Notes: generated by a model not told the origin, from the letters alone. Shown: positions 33,993 through 43,673, counted from the stretch's first letter. The stretch is 59,798 nt of DNA from Bacteroidia bacterium (GCA_016788065.1 JAEUTI010000090.1:1-59798); one strand, 5' to 3'. Numbers and translations are program-made.

Positions 33993-35624
33993 ATGTCGAA
34001 CGGAAATTTTAAAGTACCACAGGCTGTAAATGAGCCTGTTTTGAATTATGGCCCCGGATCACCAGAACGCAAAGCCCTGCAGGCAGCACTTGCAGAAGCA
34101 CGGTCGAAAGAAAAGGATGTGCCTATGTATATTGACGGTAAAGAGGTGCGTACCGATAGGAAAAAGCGATTGAGTCCGCCCCACGACCATCAACATACCT
34201 TAGGTCATTACCATGAAGGTGACGCCACTCATGTTAAAGCAGCTATTGAAGCAGCCTTAAAAGCAAAAGATGCCTGGGCAAATCTGTCCTGGGAACACCG
34301 TGCATCTATATTTTTGAAAGCAGCCGACCTGCTGGCCGGTCCATATCGCCCAATTATTAATGCTGCCACCATGCTTGGACAATCGAAAAATGCCTATCAG
34401 GCAGAAATCGATGCAGCATGCGAAATGATTGATTTTCTGCGCTTTAACGTCCAATACATGCAGGAAATTTATCAACAACAACCTCTTTCTTCTAAAGGAG
34501 TTTGGAATCGTGTGGAACAACGTCCATTAGAAGGATTTGTATTCGCTTTAACCCCGTTTAACTTTACCGCTATAGCGGGAAATCTTCCGTCTTCAGCTGC
34601 CATGATGGGTAACACCATTGTTTGGAAGCCTTCAAATACCGCTATTTATGCAGCGTCGGTATTGATGGAAGTTTTCATGAAAGCAGGTTTGCCTGCCGGT
34701 GTAATTAACCTGGTTTATGTGTCGGGTCCCGTTGCCGGGGATGTTATTTTCCGCCACCCCGATTTTGCCGGAATTCACTTTACCGGATCAACAGACGTAT
34801 TCAGAAATGTATGGAGTGAAATCGGAAAAAATATCGCTAATTATAAATCATACCCTCGCATTGTAGGTGAAACCGGTGGGAAAGATTTTATTATGGCTCA
34901 CCCTTCTGCTGATGTCGATGTCTTGGTAACAGCATTGAGTCGTGGTGCATTCGAATTTCAGGGTCAAAAATGCAGCGCTGCTTCCAGGGCTTATATTCCG
35001 GCCAGCCTTTGGCAGGATGTGAAAAAAGGACTGATTCGTGATCTTGCCTCATTCAAAATGGGTCCAACAGAAGATTTCGGAAATTTTATCAATGCCGTTA
35101 TCGATGAGAAAGCATTCGACAAAATCACAAACTACATTGCCAACGCTGAAAAAAGTGCTGATGTTGAAATTATAGCTGGTGGTAAATCTGATAAGTCGAA
35201 AGGTTACTTTATTGAACCTACCGTTTTACTGGCTAAGAAACCAGATTATATCACTTTGTGTGAAGAGATTTTCGGTCCGGTTTTAACTATTTATGTTTAT
35301 GAAGACGCTGACTTCGATAAAACGCTGGATATTGTAGATAAAACCGGTATTTATGCACTAACCGGTTCCATCATTGCACAAGATCGTTATGTGATCGACC
35401 ATGCTATGAAAAAACTGGTGAATGCTGCCGGTAACTTCTATATCAATGATAAATGTACAGGAGCTGTTGTAGGCCAACAACCATTCGGTGGAGCACGCGG
35501 TTCCGGAACTAATGATAAAGCCGGTTCTATGATCAACCTGTTGCGTTGGGTTTCCCCAAGAACAATTAAGGAAACTTTTGTTCCTCCAACGGACTACAGA
35601 TACCCTTTCCTCGATAAAGAATAA
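33993..35624 (+). CDS. pruA: L-glutamate gamma-semialdehyde dehydrogenase (1-pyrroline-5-carboxylate dehydrogenase)
   Basis: The enzyme oxidises glutamate semialdehyde, made from proline or arginine, to glutamate with NAD(+). The 543-residue protein is an aldehyde dehydrogenase of the P5CDH type. It has the NAD-binding region TPFNFTAIAGNLPSSAAMMG, the catalytic glutamate block VGETGGKDFIM, the catalytic cysteine in FQGQKCSAASRAYIP, and CEEIFGPVLTIYVY, with the late QPFGGARGSGTNDKAG. The 543-residue length is usual for the single-domain form; no proline dehydrogenase domain is fused and no putA/prodh gene lies next to it. It is a monocistronic unit with its own promoter, a nearby inverted repeat and a strong terminator. 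Confidence 0.95.
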   Translation: MSNGNFKVPQAVNEPVLNYGPGSPERKALQAALAEARSKEKDVPMYIDGKEVRTDRKKRLSPPHDHQHTLGHYHEGDATHVKAAIEAALKAKDAWANLSWEHRASIFLKAADLLAGPYRPIINAATMLGQSKNAYQAEIDAACEMIDFLRFNVQYMQEIYQQQPLSSKGVWNRVEQRPLEGFVFALTPFNFTAIAGNLPSSAAMMGNTIVWKPSNTAIYAASVLMEVFMKAGLPAGVINLVYVSGPVAGDVIFRHPDFAGIHFTGSTDVFRNVWSEIGKNIANYKSYPRIVGETGGKDFIMAHPSADVDVLVTALSRGAFEFQGQKCSAASRAYIPASLWQDVKKGLIRDLASFKMGPTEDFGNFINAVIDEKAFDKITNYIANAEKSADVEIIAGGKSDKSKGYFIEPTVLLAKKPDYITLCEEIFGPVLTIYVYEDADFDKTLDIVDKTGIYALTGSIIAQDRYVIDHAMKKLVNAAGNFYINDKCTGAVVGQQPFGGARGSGTNDKAGSMINLLRWVSPRTIKETFVPPTDYRYPFLDKE

Positions 35625-35642
35625 GCGGGATATAACTTTCTG

Positions 35643-35678
35643 AAAACGGCTTCGGTTTAAAATCGAAGCCGTTTTTTT
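35643..35678 (+). terminator. Factor-independent terminator after pruA
   Basis: The stem aaaacggcttcg/cgaagccgtttt (12 bp) with a loop of about 9 bases is followed by further T residues up to 35678. Confidence 0.85.
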
Positions 35679-35814
35679 AATTTAAGCCAGGTTCGTATTT
35701 AGTTAATTAATTTAATATCAATTACATACACAAAACACTTCTTAACATGCCAGTGTAAATAAATACCGTACGAAAACTTCCCTGAAAGTCGTTGTTAGTA
35801 CATAAATTTACCCC

Positions 35815-36141
35815 ATGAAACGTTTTGCAAAAATCTGGCCCTGGCTAAAAAATAAGTATGTAATTACTTTAATCGCTTTTGTGGTATGGATGATTTTTTT
35901 CGACCGGAATGATTTAATTTCTCAGTACAGCTACAAGCAGGAGCTGAAGGAACTGCAGGAAGAGCGGAAATATTATGAAGCTGAAATTGAAAAAAGCACA
36001 GCTAAATTAAAAGAGCTTACCTCCGACCCTGCTACCCGTGAAAAATTTGCCCGGGAACAGTACAAGATGAAGAAAGCGGATGAAGAAATTTTTGTGATTA
36101 TCCGTGAAGAAAGTAAAGAAGAGTCGGATAAGAATTCATAA
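35815..36141 (+). CDS. Septum formation initiator family protein (DivIC/FtsB-like)
   Basis: The 108-residue protein has the layout of the DivIC/FtsB family: a short basic cytoplasmic start, one membrane helix (about 15-29: YVITLIAFVVWMIFF), then a coiled coil (about 40-75: KQELKELQEERKYYEAEIE onwards) and the family's EKFAREQYKMKKADEEIFVI near the end. In other bacteria such proteins bind FtsL and FtsQ (DivIB) and help switch on septal peptidoglycan synthesis. An acidic tail, EESKEESDKNS, closes it. The gene is convergent with the mutase gene, with 29 bases between the stops. A TAAATTTA stretch around 35803 may be the promoter. Confidence 0.85.
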   Translation: MKRFAKIWPWLKNKYVITLIAFVVWMIFFDRNDLISQYSYKQELKELQEERKYYEAEIEKSTAKLKELTSDPATREKFAREQYKMKKADEEIFVIIREESKEESDKNS

Positions 36142-36170
36142 GACTGTATTCTTTTTTCCAGCCAATCTGA

Positions 36171-37739
36171 TTACCCTTCGTATTCTCCAAACACTTTGCG
36201 CATCGTATCACATACTTCGCCAAGCGTTGCATAATTTTCTACGGCATGCAATATATGTGGCATTAGGTTGGAGCCATCACGTGCAGCTTGCTCGAGTGAA
36301 TTAATGGCAGCTTTTACCGTTTCGTTATTGCGACTTGTTCTCAGTGCTTTTAATTTTTCCATTTGAACTACACGAATGGCATCATCAATTGAAAACACTT
36401 TGGTGAAAGGTGGCTCGGGAACTACATATTTATTTTGTCCGACAATAATTTTGCTTCCCGATTGAATATCCTTTTGATATAAATAAGCGGAATGAGCAAT
36501 TTCCTGTTGAATAAATCCTGCTTCAATGGCATTAACAGCACCTCCCATTTCATCAATACGATTGATGTATTCCCATGCTTTTGCTTCAATTTCATCGGTG
36601 AGTGATTCAATAAAATAAGATCCACCTAACGGATCTACTGTTTGAGTAACACCACTCTCATGAGCAATAACCTGTTGGGTTCGCAATGCAATGGTTGCCG
36701 CTTCTTCTGTAGGGAGCGACAATGCTTCATCATATCCATTTGTGTGCAACGATTGCGTACCACCTAACACAGCAGCTAATGCCTGAATGGTAACACGCAT
36801 AATATTGTTCATTGGTTGCTGTGCTGTAAGTGTAGAACCTCCTGTTTGTGTATGGAAGCGTAACATCATTGCACGTGGGTCTGTTGCACCGAGATCGGTA
36901 GTTATTTTTGCCCACATACGGCGAGCCGCACGGAATTTAGCTACTTCTTCAAACAAATTATTATGCGCATTGAAGAAGAAAGAAATTCGTTTTGCAAAAA
37001 CATTTATGTCGAGTTTTTTATCAATCGCTGCCTGCAAATATGCTTTGCCATCTGCAAGTGTAAAAGCAAGCTCCTGCACCGCTGTAGCTCCTGCTTCCCG
37101 TATATGATATCCTGAAACTGAAATGGTATTCCATTTCGGAACTTCTTTCGAGCAATACTCAAAAATATCAGTGATGATACGCATGGATGGTTTCGGAGGA
37201 TAAATGTAAGTCCCTCTTGCAGCGTATTCTTTAAGGATGTCGTTTTGTATAGTACCGGTAAGATTTTTTAAAGATGCACCCTGCCTTTTTGCAAGCGCAA
37301 TATACATTGCAAGCAATACAGAAGCAGAAGCATTAATGGTCATGGAAGTGGAAATTTTTTCCAGTTCAATGCCACCAAAAAGTACTTCCATATCTTGTAA
37401 CGAATCGATAGCCACTCCGGCCTTCCCTACTTCACCATCTGAAAGATCGTGATCAGAATCATATCCAATTTGTGTAGGCAAATCGAAAGCAACACTCAAG
37501 CCGGTTGTTCCCTGAGAAAGCAAATAACGATAACGCTTATTCGATTCCTCTGCAGTACTGAATCCTGCATACTGACGCATGGTCCAAACCTTGGAACGAT
37601 ACATATCGGATTGGACACCACGAGTAAACGGAAAAACTCCCGGCTCTTCATTCATAGCCGATGCACTTTTATAAACTCTGTCTATTTCAATTCCGGAATC
37701 CGTCTTGAATCCAGTTTCCTCCGTTTTGGTATCTGCCAT
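36171..37739 (-). CDS. Methylmalonyl-CoA mutase family protein, catalytic domain only
   Basis: The 522-residue protein matches the substrate-binding barrel of methylmalonyl-CoA mutase, which converts (R)-methylmalonyl-CoA and succinyl-CoA into one another. Clear blocks are [59 protein letters not shown] and [20 protein letters not shown]. The sequence ends at residue 522, before the place where a B12-binding domain of about 130 residues would follow in the fused enzymes. A separate small B12-binding subunit elsewhere in the genome would be needed; none lies in this window. Related mutases such as isobutyryl-CoA mutase share this layout, so the exact acyl-CoA is not certain. It follows a small membrane protein gene on the same strand by 25 bases. 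Confidence 0.92.
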   Translation of the reverse strand: MADTKTEETGFKTDSGIEIDRVYKSASAMNEEPGVFPFTRGVQSDMYRSKVWTMRQYAGFSTAEESNKRYRYLLSQGTTGLSVAFDLPTQIGYDSDHDLSDGEVGKAGVAIDSLQDMEVLFGGIELEKISTSMTINASASVLLAMYIALAKRQGASLKNLTGTIQNDILKEYAARGTYIYPPKPSMRIITDIFEYCSKEVPKWNTISVSGYHIREAGATAVQELAFTLADGKAYLQAAIDKKLDINVFAKRISFFFNAHNNLFEEVAKFRAARRMWAKITTDLGATDPRAMMLRFHTQTGGSTLTAQQPMNNIMRVTIQALAAVLGGTQSLHTNGYDEALSLPTEEAATIALRTQQVIAHESGVTQTVDPLGGSYFIESLTDEIEAKAWEYINRIDEMGGAVNAIEAGFIQQEIAHSAYLYQKDIQSGSKIIVGQNKYVVPEPPFTKVFSIDDAIRVVQMEKLKALRTSRNNETVKAAINSLEQAARDGSNLMPHILHAVENYATLGEVCDTMRKVFGEYEG

Positions 37740-37764
37740 TTCGTATATGCTGTACTGTTAGTCC

Positions 37765-38295
37765 TTAAAAAAGTGAATGTGCTTCGTTTTTTATCTGGTC
37801 AATGGCCTTCTGAATAGGAAACTCCTCATTCTGTAACATGGTTTCGAAAACTTTTTTACTCAACTCATGTCCGGGAGCAGTTGGATTACATTTCTCCAGA
37901 GAAAGGTTTACCAGTTTAATAAGTTCATCGCGACTGGTTCTGACAATATTCCAGGCATTATTGGTGACATAAACCTGCTGGGTAACATTATGCTCGTATT
38001 CAGTCCTGATTGCCAACAACACTTCTTTATGAAATTCCATTACGGTCATTCCCGGTTCGTACACCCGGATCATCAGATTATTGGGAGAAATTCGTTCCAG
38101 AAACAGCACAATTCTTTCGTATGCCTGTAATCTCAGTGGTAACAAATGGTTGTCGGTAACCCGTTTCAATTCGGCAAATTTCATCCGTTGATCGGTATCT
38201 AAAAACTTCTTTATCAGGAAGAAAGCAGTAAGAAAAACCAATAATGAAGGCGCCAGATAAACCAGAAAATCAATAAGTCCTTGAGGTAATTGCAT
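37765..38295 (-). CDS. Conserved-looking membrane-anchored protein of unknown function
   Basis: I do not recognise a named family for this 176-residue protein. It has one N-terminal membrane helix (about 8-28: LIDFLVYLAPSLLVFLTAFFL), followed by a basic stretch and a long, mostly helical cytoplasmic domain (KRVTDNHLLPLRLQAYERIV, then LERISPNNLMIRVYEPGMT, then EYEHNVTQQVYVTNNAWNIV). The well-ordered amphipathic pattern suggests a folded, selected protein. It is encoded 25 bases upstream of the mutase gene on the same strand, so the two are probably co-transcribed, although a functional link is not obvious. Confidence 0.8.
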   Translation of the reverse strand: MQLPQGLIDFLVYLAPSLLVFLTAFFLIKKFLDTDQRMKFAELKRVTDNHLLPLRLQAYERIVLFLERISPNNLMIRVYEPGMTVMEFHKEVLLAIRTEYEHNVTQQVYVTNNAWNIVRTSRDELIKLVNLSLEKCNPTAPGHELSKKVFETMLQNEEFPIQKAIDQIKNEAHSLF

Positions 38296-38371
38296 AGTTA
38301 TATTCTATTAATGGCTCAAATATCGGAAATGTGGGGGAAATCCGCTAAAGGAAGTTATCAGCAATATGATT

Positions 38372-38560
38372 TTACCCTTCATCCTCTGAGGTTTTTCCCT
38401 TTTTTAGCCGTCCACTTTCCCGCAAGGCCTTTTGAAGCAAATATTCAATCTGCCCATTCAGGCTGCGAAATTCATCATCCGCCCATTTTTCCAGGTCCTT
38501 TAAGGTTGCCGGATTAACACGCAATACAAATGCTTTTTTCTCTTCTTTTCCAGCCATCAA
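38372..38560 (-). CDS. Small ribbon-helix-helix (Arc-type) protein
   Basis: The 62-residue protein has the pattern of an Arc/MetJ-type DNA-binding domain: a short beta strand KKAFVLRVN, helix A (PATLKDLEKWADDEF) and helix B (SLNGQIEYLLQKALRES), then a charged tail. Such proteins dimerise and bind operators. Its ATG overlaps the stop of the upstream slipin gene by 4 bases, so they are translated together; I would guess it regulates its own operon or assists the slipin. I see no toxin gene next to it, which argues against a toxin-antitoxin pair. Confidence 0.85.
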   Translation of the reverse strand: MMAGKEEKKAFVLRVNPATLKDLEKWADDEFRSLNGQIEYLLQKALRESGRLKKGKTSEDEG

Positions 38561-39411
38561 TTATGAAGTGTACCCGCATTGATTACAGGATTCACGTTTT
38601 TATCTCCACAAAGCACAACCAATAAATTGCTAACCATCGCAGCTTTTCGTTCTTCATCAAGTTCTATAACTGCATTTGCTTTTAGCTTGTTCAAAGCAAG
38701 TTCAACCATACCAACGGCTCCTTCCACAATTTGTTTTCTGGCTGCAACCACTGCAGTTGCCTGTTGTCGTTGAAGCATGGCTCCTGCAATTTCAGGAGCA
38801 TATGCCAGGTGACTGATACGTGCTTCCATAACCATAATTCCAGCAGGCGAAAGTCGCTCATTCAATTCTTCCTCAAGCATTGCATTTACTTTTAAAGAAC
38901 CACCTCTCAAGGTTATTTCTGCAGTTTCTTCTTCGAAATTATCATAAGGACAAATTCCCGCCAGATGTCTAACAGAAGCCTCACTCTGTATTTGAACATA
39001 TTGTGTGTAATTATCAACTTCAAATGCAGCTTTAAAAGTATCCCTAACCTGCCATACTATTACCGCAGCAATTTCAATAGGATTCCCGATTTTATCATTC
39101 ACCTTCAAAGGTGTTCCATTTAAATTTCTTGCCTTTAAAGAGATTTTTTTTCTGAGAAAAAAAGGATTAACCCAGAAAAATCCATTGTCTTTGATGGTTC
39201 CTTTATATGTACCGAATAAAACCAATACCAGAGATTCATTCGGTCCAATGATTGAGAATCCAATTAAAATTAGAATCCAGAGTAAAACCGATATGCCTCC
39301 GAATATCGGCAAATGGTTCATGAAAAAATAAGCTGCAATTAATGGTACTACAATTGCCACAATGAGGAGCATGTATCCGGACAATGGCTTGAAAGTTATT
39401 TCTGTTTTCAT
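38557..39411 (-). CDS. SPFH/Band 7 family membrane protein (slipin-like)
   Basis: I place the start at the ATG at 39411 (MKTEITFKPLSGY); the frame runs open to 39444 but with a poorer start. The 284-residue protein has two adjacent membrane helices (about 12-33 and 35-55), then an SPFH domain with GPNESLVLVLFGTYKGTIKD, NPFFLRKKISLKAR, VIVWQVRDTFKAAFEV and LAGICPYDNFEEE, and a helical C-terminal region rich in Ala and Glu (MLQRQQATAVVAARKQIVEG). Prokaryotic slipins and flotillins assemble into ring-like scaffolds in the membrane and affect lipid order and proteolysis. No NfeD-like protease partner lies next to it; a small ribbon-helix-helix gene overlaps its end instead. Confidence 0.9.
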   Translation of the reverse strand: MKTEITFKPLSGYMLLIVAIVVPLIAAYFFMNHLPIFGGISVLLWILILIGFSIIGPNESLVLVLFGTYKGTIKDNGFFWVNPFFLRKKISLKARNLNGTPLKVNDKIGNPIEIAAVIVWQVRDTFKAAFEVDNYTQYVQIQSEASVRHLAGICPYDNFEEETAEITLRGGSLKVNAMLEEELNERLSPAGIMVMEARISHLAYAPEIAGAMLQRQQATAVVAARKQIVEGAVGMVELALNKLKANAVIELDEERKAAMVSNLLVVLCGDKNVNPVINAGTLHN

Positions 39412-39577
39412 GTATGATATTATTTTGATATCACAATAATACACTGAAATTTTAATTCAGTCAATACTAAATGAATAATTTTATGTAACTAACTCAAAAT
39501 CAATAAATAAAAATTCATTAAAGACATGTAAAATCAATTGAAACTTTCCAGCCGCAGTCTGCCAGAACCATTTTTGT

Positions 39578-39585
39578 TAGTTTTG
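39578..39585 (+). promoter_or_regulatory. -7 element of the aminotransferase gene (TAGTTTTG)
   Basis: TAGTTTTG matches TAnnTTTG and lies 21 bases before the ATG at 39607. Confidence 0.5.
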
Positions 39586-39606
39586 CGTTTCAATTTCAAA
39601 AACATT

Positions 39607-40800
39607 ATGTCCAGGTTAGCCGATCGAATTACCCATCTTTCTGAAAGTCAAACTATTGCAATGGCGAAGTTAAGCCGCGAACTGCAGGAACAAGGAAGGG
39701 ATATCATCAGCTTAAGTTTGGGCGAACCTGATTTTGTCACTCCGGAAAACATCCGCGAAAGCGCAAAAAAGGCAATTGACGAAGGCTTTACTTTTTACAC
39801 ACCGATAGCAGGTTTTGCAGATTTAAGAAAGGCTATTTCCGACAAATTCAAGAATGAAAATAATCTGGATTATGCACCAGATCAAATAGTTGTATCAACT
39901 GGAGCCAAACAATCGATTGCGAATATTATTTTAAGTCTCGTTAACCCTGGTGAAGAGGTTATTGTACCCGCACCATATTGGGTGAGTTATACGCAAATGA
40001 TCAAACTGGCCGAAGGAGTGCCGGTTTATATTGATTCGAATGTTGAAAGTGATTACAAAATAACTTCGGAGCAACTACGGAAAGCTATTACTCCAAAAAC
40101 CAGAATGTTCATTTTTTCATCTCCATGTAATCCATCTGGAACAGTTTACACGAAATCGGAATTAGAAGGATTGGCGCGGGTTTTGGCTGAATACAAGGAA
40201 CTGTACATTATTTCCGATGAAATATATGAGCACATCAACTTCAGCGGAAAACATGAGAGCATCGCACAATTCGATTTTATAAAAGATCAGGTGATCATCG
40301 TAAATGGTGTTTCAAAGGGTTATGCTATGACAGGATGGCGCATTGGTTATATTGGAGCACCCAAATGGATTGCTCAGGCATGCGACAAAATGCAAGGGCA
40401 GTTTACATCCGGAACCAGCTCCATTTCTCAGAAGGCAGCAACAGCGGCACTACGGTCAGGTACAGAATTTTACGATGCAATGAGAACTACCTACCTCAGA
40501 AGAAGAGATTTGGTAGTGAAGATGCTGAAAGATATTCCGGGATTAAAAGTCAACGTCCCAATGGGTGCATTCTATGTTTTTCCGGATGTAAGTGCATTTT
40601 TTGGCAAAACAGACGGTCATACCACAATTCAAAATGCAACCGATTTGTGCATGTATTTGCTGAATGATTGTGGTGTTTCCATGGTTACCGGAGAAGCTTT
40701 TGGTGATCCCCGGTGCATCCGGTTATCGTATGCAACCTCTGATGAAATCCTGGTAAAGGCACTTACACGTGTAAAAGAGAGCCTCGCAAAACTTCATTGA
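39607..40800 (+). CDS. Class I pyridoxal-phosphate aminotransferase (aspartate aminotransferase-like)
   Basis: The ATG at 39607 gives 397 residues, the usual length for the family; the frame is open from 39538 but that part contains the promoter. It is a fold type I, group I-gamma-like aminotransferase: SLGEPDFVTPENI near the start, STGAKQSIANIILSLVNPGE, the substrate and cofactor asparagine in SSPCNPSGTVY, ISDEIYEHINF, the PLP-binding lysine in NGVSKGYAMTGWRIGY, and the carboxylate-binding arginine in RCIRLSYATSDE. Family members transfer amino groups between aspartate and 2-oxoglutarate; some also accept prephenate. The exact amino donor cannot be fixed from the sequence alone. Confidence 0.93.
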   Translation: MSRLADRITHLSESQTIAMAKLSRELQEQGRDIISLSLGEPDFVTPENIRESAKKAIDEGFTFYTPIAGFADLRKAISDKFKNENNLDYAPDQIVVSTGAKQSIANIILSLVNPGEEVIVPAPYWVSYTQMIKLAEGVPVYIDSNVESDYKITSEQLRKAITPKTRMFIFSSPCNPSGTVYTKSELEGLARVLAEYKELYIISDEIYEHINFSGKHESIAQFDFIKDQVIIVNGVSKGYAMTGWRIGYIGAPKWIAQACDKMQGQFTSGTSSISQKAATAALRSGTEFYDAMRTTYLRRRDLVVKMLKDIPGLKVNVPMGAFYVFPDVSAFFGKTDGHTTIQNATDLCMYLLNDCGVSMVTGEAFGDPRCIRLSYATSDEILVKALTRVKESLAKLH

Positions 40801-40814
40801 TACCGTTTTTCAAT

Positions 40815-40822
40815 TACCTTTG
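40815..40822 (+). promoter_or_regulatory. -7 element (TACCTTTG) before the kinase gene
   Basis: TACCTTTG matches TAnnTTTG and lies 20 bases before the GTG at 40842. It implies a transcription unit separate from the aminotransferase gene. Confidence 0.5.
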
Positions 40823-40841
40823 CGCCTGCAAGGTCAATTAA

Positions 40842-41855
40842 GTGGAAAACAAAACCAATCTTCCTTCAATTTTTGATGCATTTACCAGACTGAAAGTCAT
40901 GGTAATTGGGGATGTAATGACCGACTCCTACCTTTTCGGGAAAGTCGACCGCATATCACCCGAGGCCCCCGTTCCTGTAGTGCATATCACCAACCGCGAC
41001 AATCGTCCGGGCGGAGCAGCCAATGTAGCTATCAATATTAGTGAAATGGGCGCCACGGCAATTCTTTGCTCGGTCACCGGTAATGATGATGGCGGGCAGC
41101 GGTTTTTAGAACAATTAAAAGCTAAAAATTTAGACTCTAAAGGCATCATTCAATCACCTGACAGAGTTACTACGGTTAAAACACGAGTCATCGGAAATAA
41201 TCATCAATTGCTTCGTATTGATGAGGAACAAATATCCCCGCTTGACGGGAAAACAGCGAACCAGTTTATTGATTCATGTATTTCACTGATGGATTCGGAA
41301 AAACCGAACGTAATTATTTTCGAAGATTACGACAAGGGAGTACTCACACCATTGGTGATTGAACAACTTATTGCAGCTGCCTCCTCCCGCTCTATTCCGG
41401 TTACTGTAGATCCTAAAAAAGTAAATTTCAGCAACTATAAAAATGTAAAATTATTCAAGCCAAATTTATTGGAGCTGAAATCTGGCACTAACAATACCAT
41501 AGAAAAAATTTCTAAAGAAGCTTTGGATGCCATCGTTAAACCATTTCTGAAAAAGCAGCAAATTGAAATGATGATGGTTACACTTTCCGAAGCTGGAGTA
41601 TATATTGCTTCTGAAACAGAATCATTCCTCATACCTGCTCATGTCAGGAACGTTTCGGATGTTTCCGGAGCAGGAGACACCGTTATCAGTATTGCGTCGT
41701 TGTGTATTGCGACCGGACTATCCATGCAAACAGTTGCTGCATTATCAAATCTCGCCGGTGGCCTTGTATGTGAAATGATTGGTGTGGTTCCGGTGAATAA
41801 AGAAACACTACTTGCAGAAGCTGTAGCCTCAAAAATTTTCGAACCCCTAAATTAA
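40842..41855 (+). CDS. PfkB-family kinase, D-glycero-beta-D-manno-heptose 7-phosphate kinase-like (RfaE1/HldA type)
   Basis: The 337-residue protein resembles the kinase half of HldE, which phosphorylates heptose 7-phosphate for ADP-heptose synthesis. Visible signatures are VMVIGDVMTDSYLFGKVDRI near the start, ISPEAPVPVVHI, RPGGAANVAINISEMGA, and the C-terminal PfkB signature DVSGAGDTVISIASLCIA with the catalytic aspartate. The nucleotidyltransferase half is absent, as in organisms with separate HldA and HldC proteins. It starts with GTG; no better start is available without losing the first conserved strand. It is 6 bases upstream of trkH. A different sugar kinase role is possible, since PfkB members vary in substrate. 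Confidence 0.85.
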   Translation: MENKTNLPSIFDAFTRLKVMVIGDVMTDSYLFGKVDRISPEAPVPVVHITNRDNRPGGAANVAINISEMGATAILCSVTGNDDGGQRFLEQLKAKNLDSKGIIQSPDRVTTVKTRVIGNNHQLLRIDEEQISPLDGKTANQFIDSCISLMDSEKPNVIIFEDYDKGVLTPLVIEQLIAAASSRSIPVTVDPKKVNFSNYKNVKLFKPNLLELKSGTNNTIEKISKEALDAIVKPFLKKQQIEMMMVTLSEAGVYIASETESFLIPAHVRNVSDVSGAGDTVISIASLCIATGLSMQTVAALSNLAGGLVCEMIGVVPVNKETLLAEAVASKIFEPLN

Positions 41856-41861
41856 CGGCTG

Positions 41862-43673
41862 ATGTCGATAGATAAATTCAGGGAGAAGGTAAATTTAAAA
41901 TTATTCAGAAGCAAAGAAACCGTGATGCTGCTGTTCCGGATCCAAAGTTCTTTGGTGGCGGTAATGGCAATTGCACTTTTAATTTACAGCATCGGTTTCC
42001 CGCAAAATGATGAAAGCCGGAAAGTAGAAATTTTCTTCATGAAATTTCTTTTCGGATTTTATATGCTTAATTATCTGGTTCGTTTTCTGTACACCTTTGA
42101 ACCGGCGAAATTCCTCAAAACTACATGGCTTGAGCTTGGCCTGATATCATTATTGGTTATTGAAGCCATCAGCACATTGTTGTTTAGCGCCCCTTTGGTG
42201 CAAAGCATTTTAAATGCTCTGGGATTTGGTGGGTTTATTGCTGTTTACCACCTGATATTACAATTTATATTGCTCGTGCTTTTGGTAATTGATCTTGCTA
42301 AAGTGAGCACATTCCTCGATCTCATAAATCTGGAGGCCAGCACCATGTTTATTATCAGCTTTGTGATATTAATTGGTGGTGGAACTTTACTTCTCATGCT
42401 TCCTGAAATGACAACCGATCATTTGGGATCAGACTGGATGACAGCATTGTTCACGGCTACAAGTTCCAGTTGTGTGACCGGATTAATTGTCGTTGACACT
42501 GCAACCTACTTTTCTTTCAAAGGCCAGTTGGTAATTCTGGTACTCATACAATTGGGCGGATTAAACATTATCTCCTTCGCCACTTTCTTTGCCTCTTTGT
42601 ACTCGAAAGGCGCCGGTATTAAACACCATTCCATGATGCAGGATTTTTTCAGTTCAGGATCTTTGTTTGATGCCAAAGCGCTACTCCGTCAGATTATTTT
42701 TCTAACCATCTTAATTGAAGGAATTGGAACCGTTGTGCTTTACTCACTTTGGGATTCATCCATTAACTTCACTTCCGACAGTCAAAAATTGTATTATTCA
42801 ATATTCCATTCTATTTCAGCATTCAATAACGCCGGATTTTCGCTCTTCACTAACGGACTTTATGAACCTTTAGTAAGACATTCTTACATTTTACATTTGG
42901 CAATCGGGGGATTGATATTCTTCGGCAGTTTAGGCTTCTCAACAATCAGAGATGTTTTTGGAATTGCTGCTATGAAAGAACGCATGCGCCTGCCATGGAA
43001 AAAACTGCAATTGAGTTCACAGATTTCTTTGTATAGCTCAATCATCCTGATTGCTTTTGGAGGAATCATATTTTATTTAATTGAGAGGGATAATACTCTT
43101 GCCGGACAAAATTATTTTGAAGCAGGAATTAGCAGTGTTTTCCAATCCATCACTTGCCGTACTGCCGGTTTTAATTCAGTTGACATATCATTATTGAGTG
43201 TGCCGACCTTAATCCTCATGATCTTCCTCATGTTTATCGGAGCATCATCAGGTTCAACAGGTGGTGGTATTAAAACATCAACTTTTACACTTATCATGGT
43301 CTCGGCAATTGCCACCTTACGGGGAAAACGTAATCTCGAATTATTCCGACATAATATTGCCTGGGAACTATTGAATAAAGCATTTTCAATTTTTATTTTC
43401 TCTGCTTCTTTTGTATTTACTGCAACATTCTTTCTTTCAATTTTAGAGCCTGAAACCGATATTCTCAGATTACTCTTTGAAGAAGTCTCGGCATTTGGAA
43501 CAGTTGGATTATCAACAGGCATTACTGCTGATATGACAACAGGATCAAAGCTGATTCTGATATTTACGATGTTCGTAGGACGTATTGGTACGCTCACGAT
43601 CGGATTCGCTCTCAGTAAAAAAGTAATGACTGTTGCTTACCGTTACCCGAATGCACATTTTATGGTTGGATAA
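41862..43673 (+). CDS. TrkH/KtrB-family potassium uptake protein
   Basis: This 603-residue membrane protein has the four-fold repeated pore architecture of Trk/Ktr potassium transporters. The pore loops are visible as TATSSSCVTGLIVVDT, SAFNNAGFSLFTNG, ITCRTAGFNSVDIS and SAFGTVGLSTGIT, each with the selectivity glycine. About 150 extra N-terminal residues form additional membrane helices before the first repeat. The regulatory RCK subunit (TrkA or KtrA) is not encoded next to it, so it must be elsewhere. It starts 6 bases after the kinase gene; the pairing with heptose metabolism has no obvious reason. It probably imports K(+), driven by H(+) or Na(+). Confidence 0.93.
   Translation: MSIDKFREKVNLKLFRSKETVMLLFRIQSSLVAVMAIALLIYSIGFPQNDESRKVEIFFMKFLFGFYMLNYLVRFLYTFEPAKFLKTTWLELGLISLLVIEAISTLLFSAPLVQSILNALGFGGFIAVYHLILQFILLVLLVIDLAKVSTFLDLINLEASTMFIISFVILIGGGTLLLMLPEMTTDHLGSDWMTALFTATSSSCVTGLIVVDTATYFSFKGQLVILVLIQLGGLNIISFATFFASLYSKGAGIKHHSMMQDFFSSGSLFDAKALLRQIIFLTILIEGIGTVVLYSLWDSSINFTSDSQKLYYSIFHSISAFNNAGFSLFTNGLYEPLVRHSYILHLAIGGLIFFGSLGFSTIRDVFGIAAMKERMRLPWKKLQLSSQISLYSSIILIAFGGIIFYLIERDNTLAGQNYFEAGISSVFQSITCRTAGFNSVDISLLSVPTLILMIFLMFIGASSGSTGGGIKTSTFTLIMVSAIATLRGKRNLELFRHNIAWELLNKAFSIFIFSASFVFTATFFLSILEPETDILRLLFEEVSAFGTVGLSTGITADMTTGSKLILIFTMFVGRIGTLTIGFALSKKVMTVAYRYPNAHFMVG

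Noticed and set aside
36171-37739. Mutase as a truncated pseudogene
   Set aside because: The chain ends at a natural domain border and the catalytic part is complete; separate B12 subunits are known for this family.
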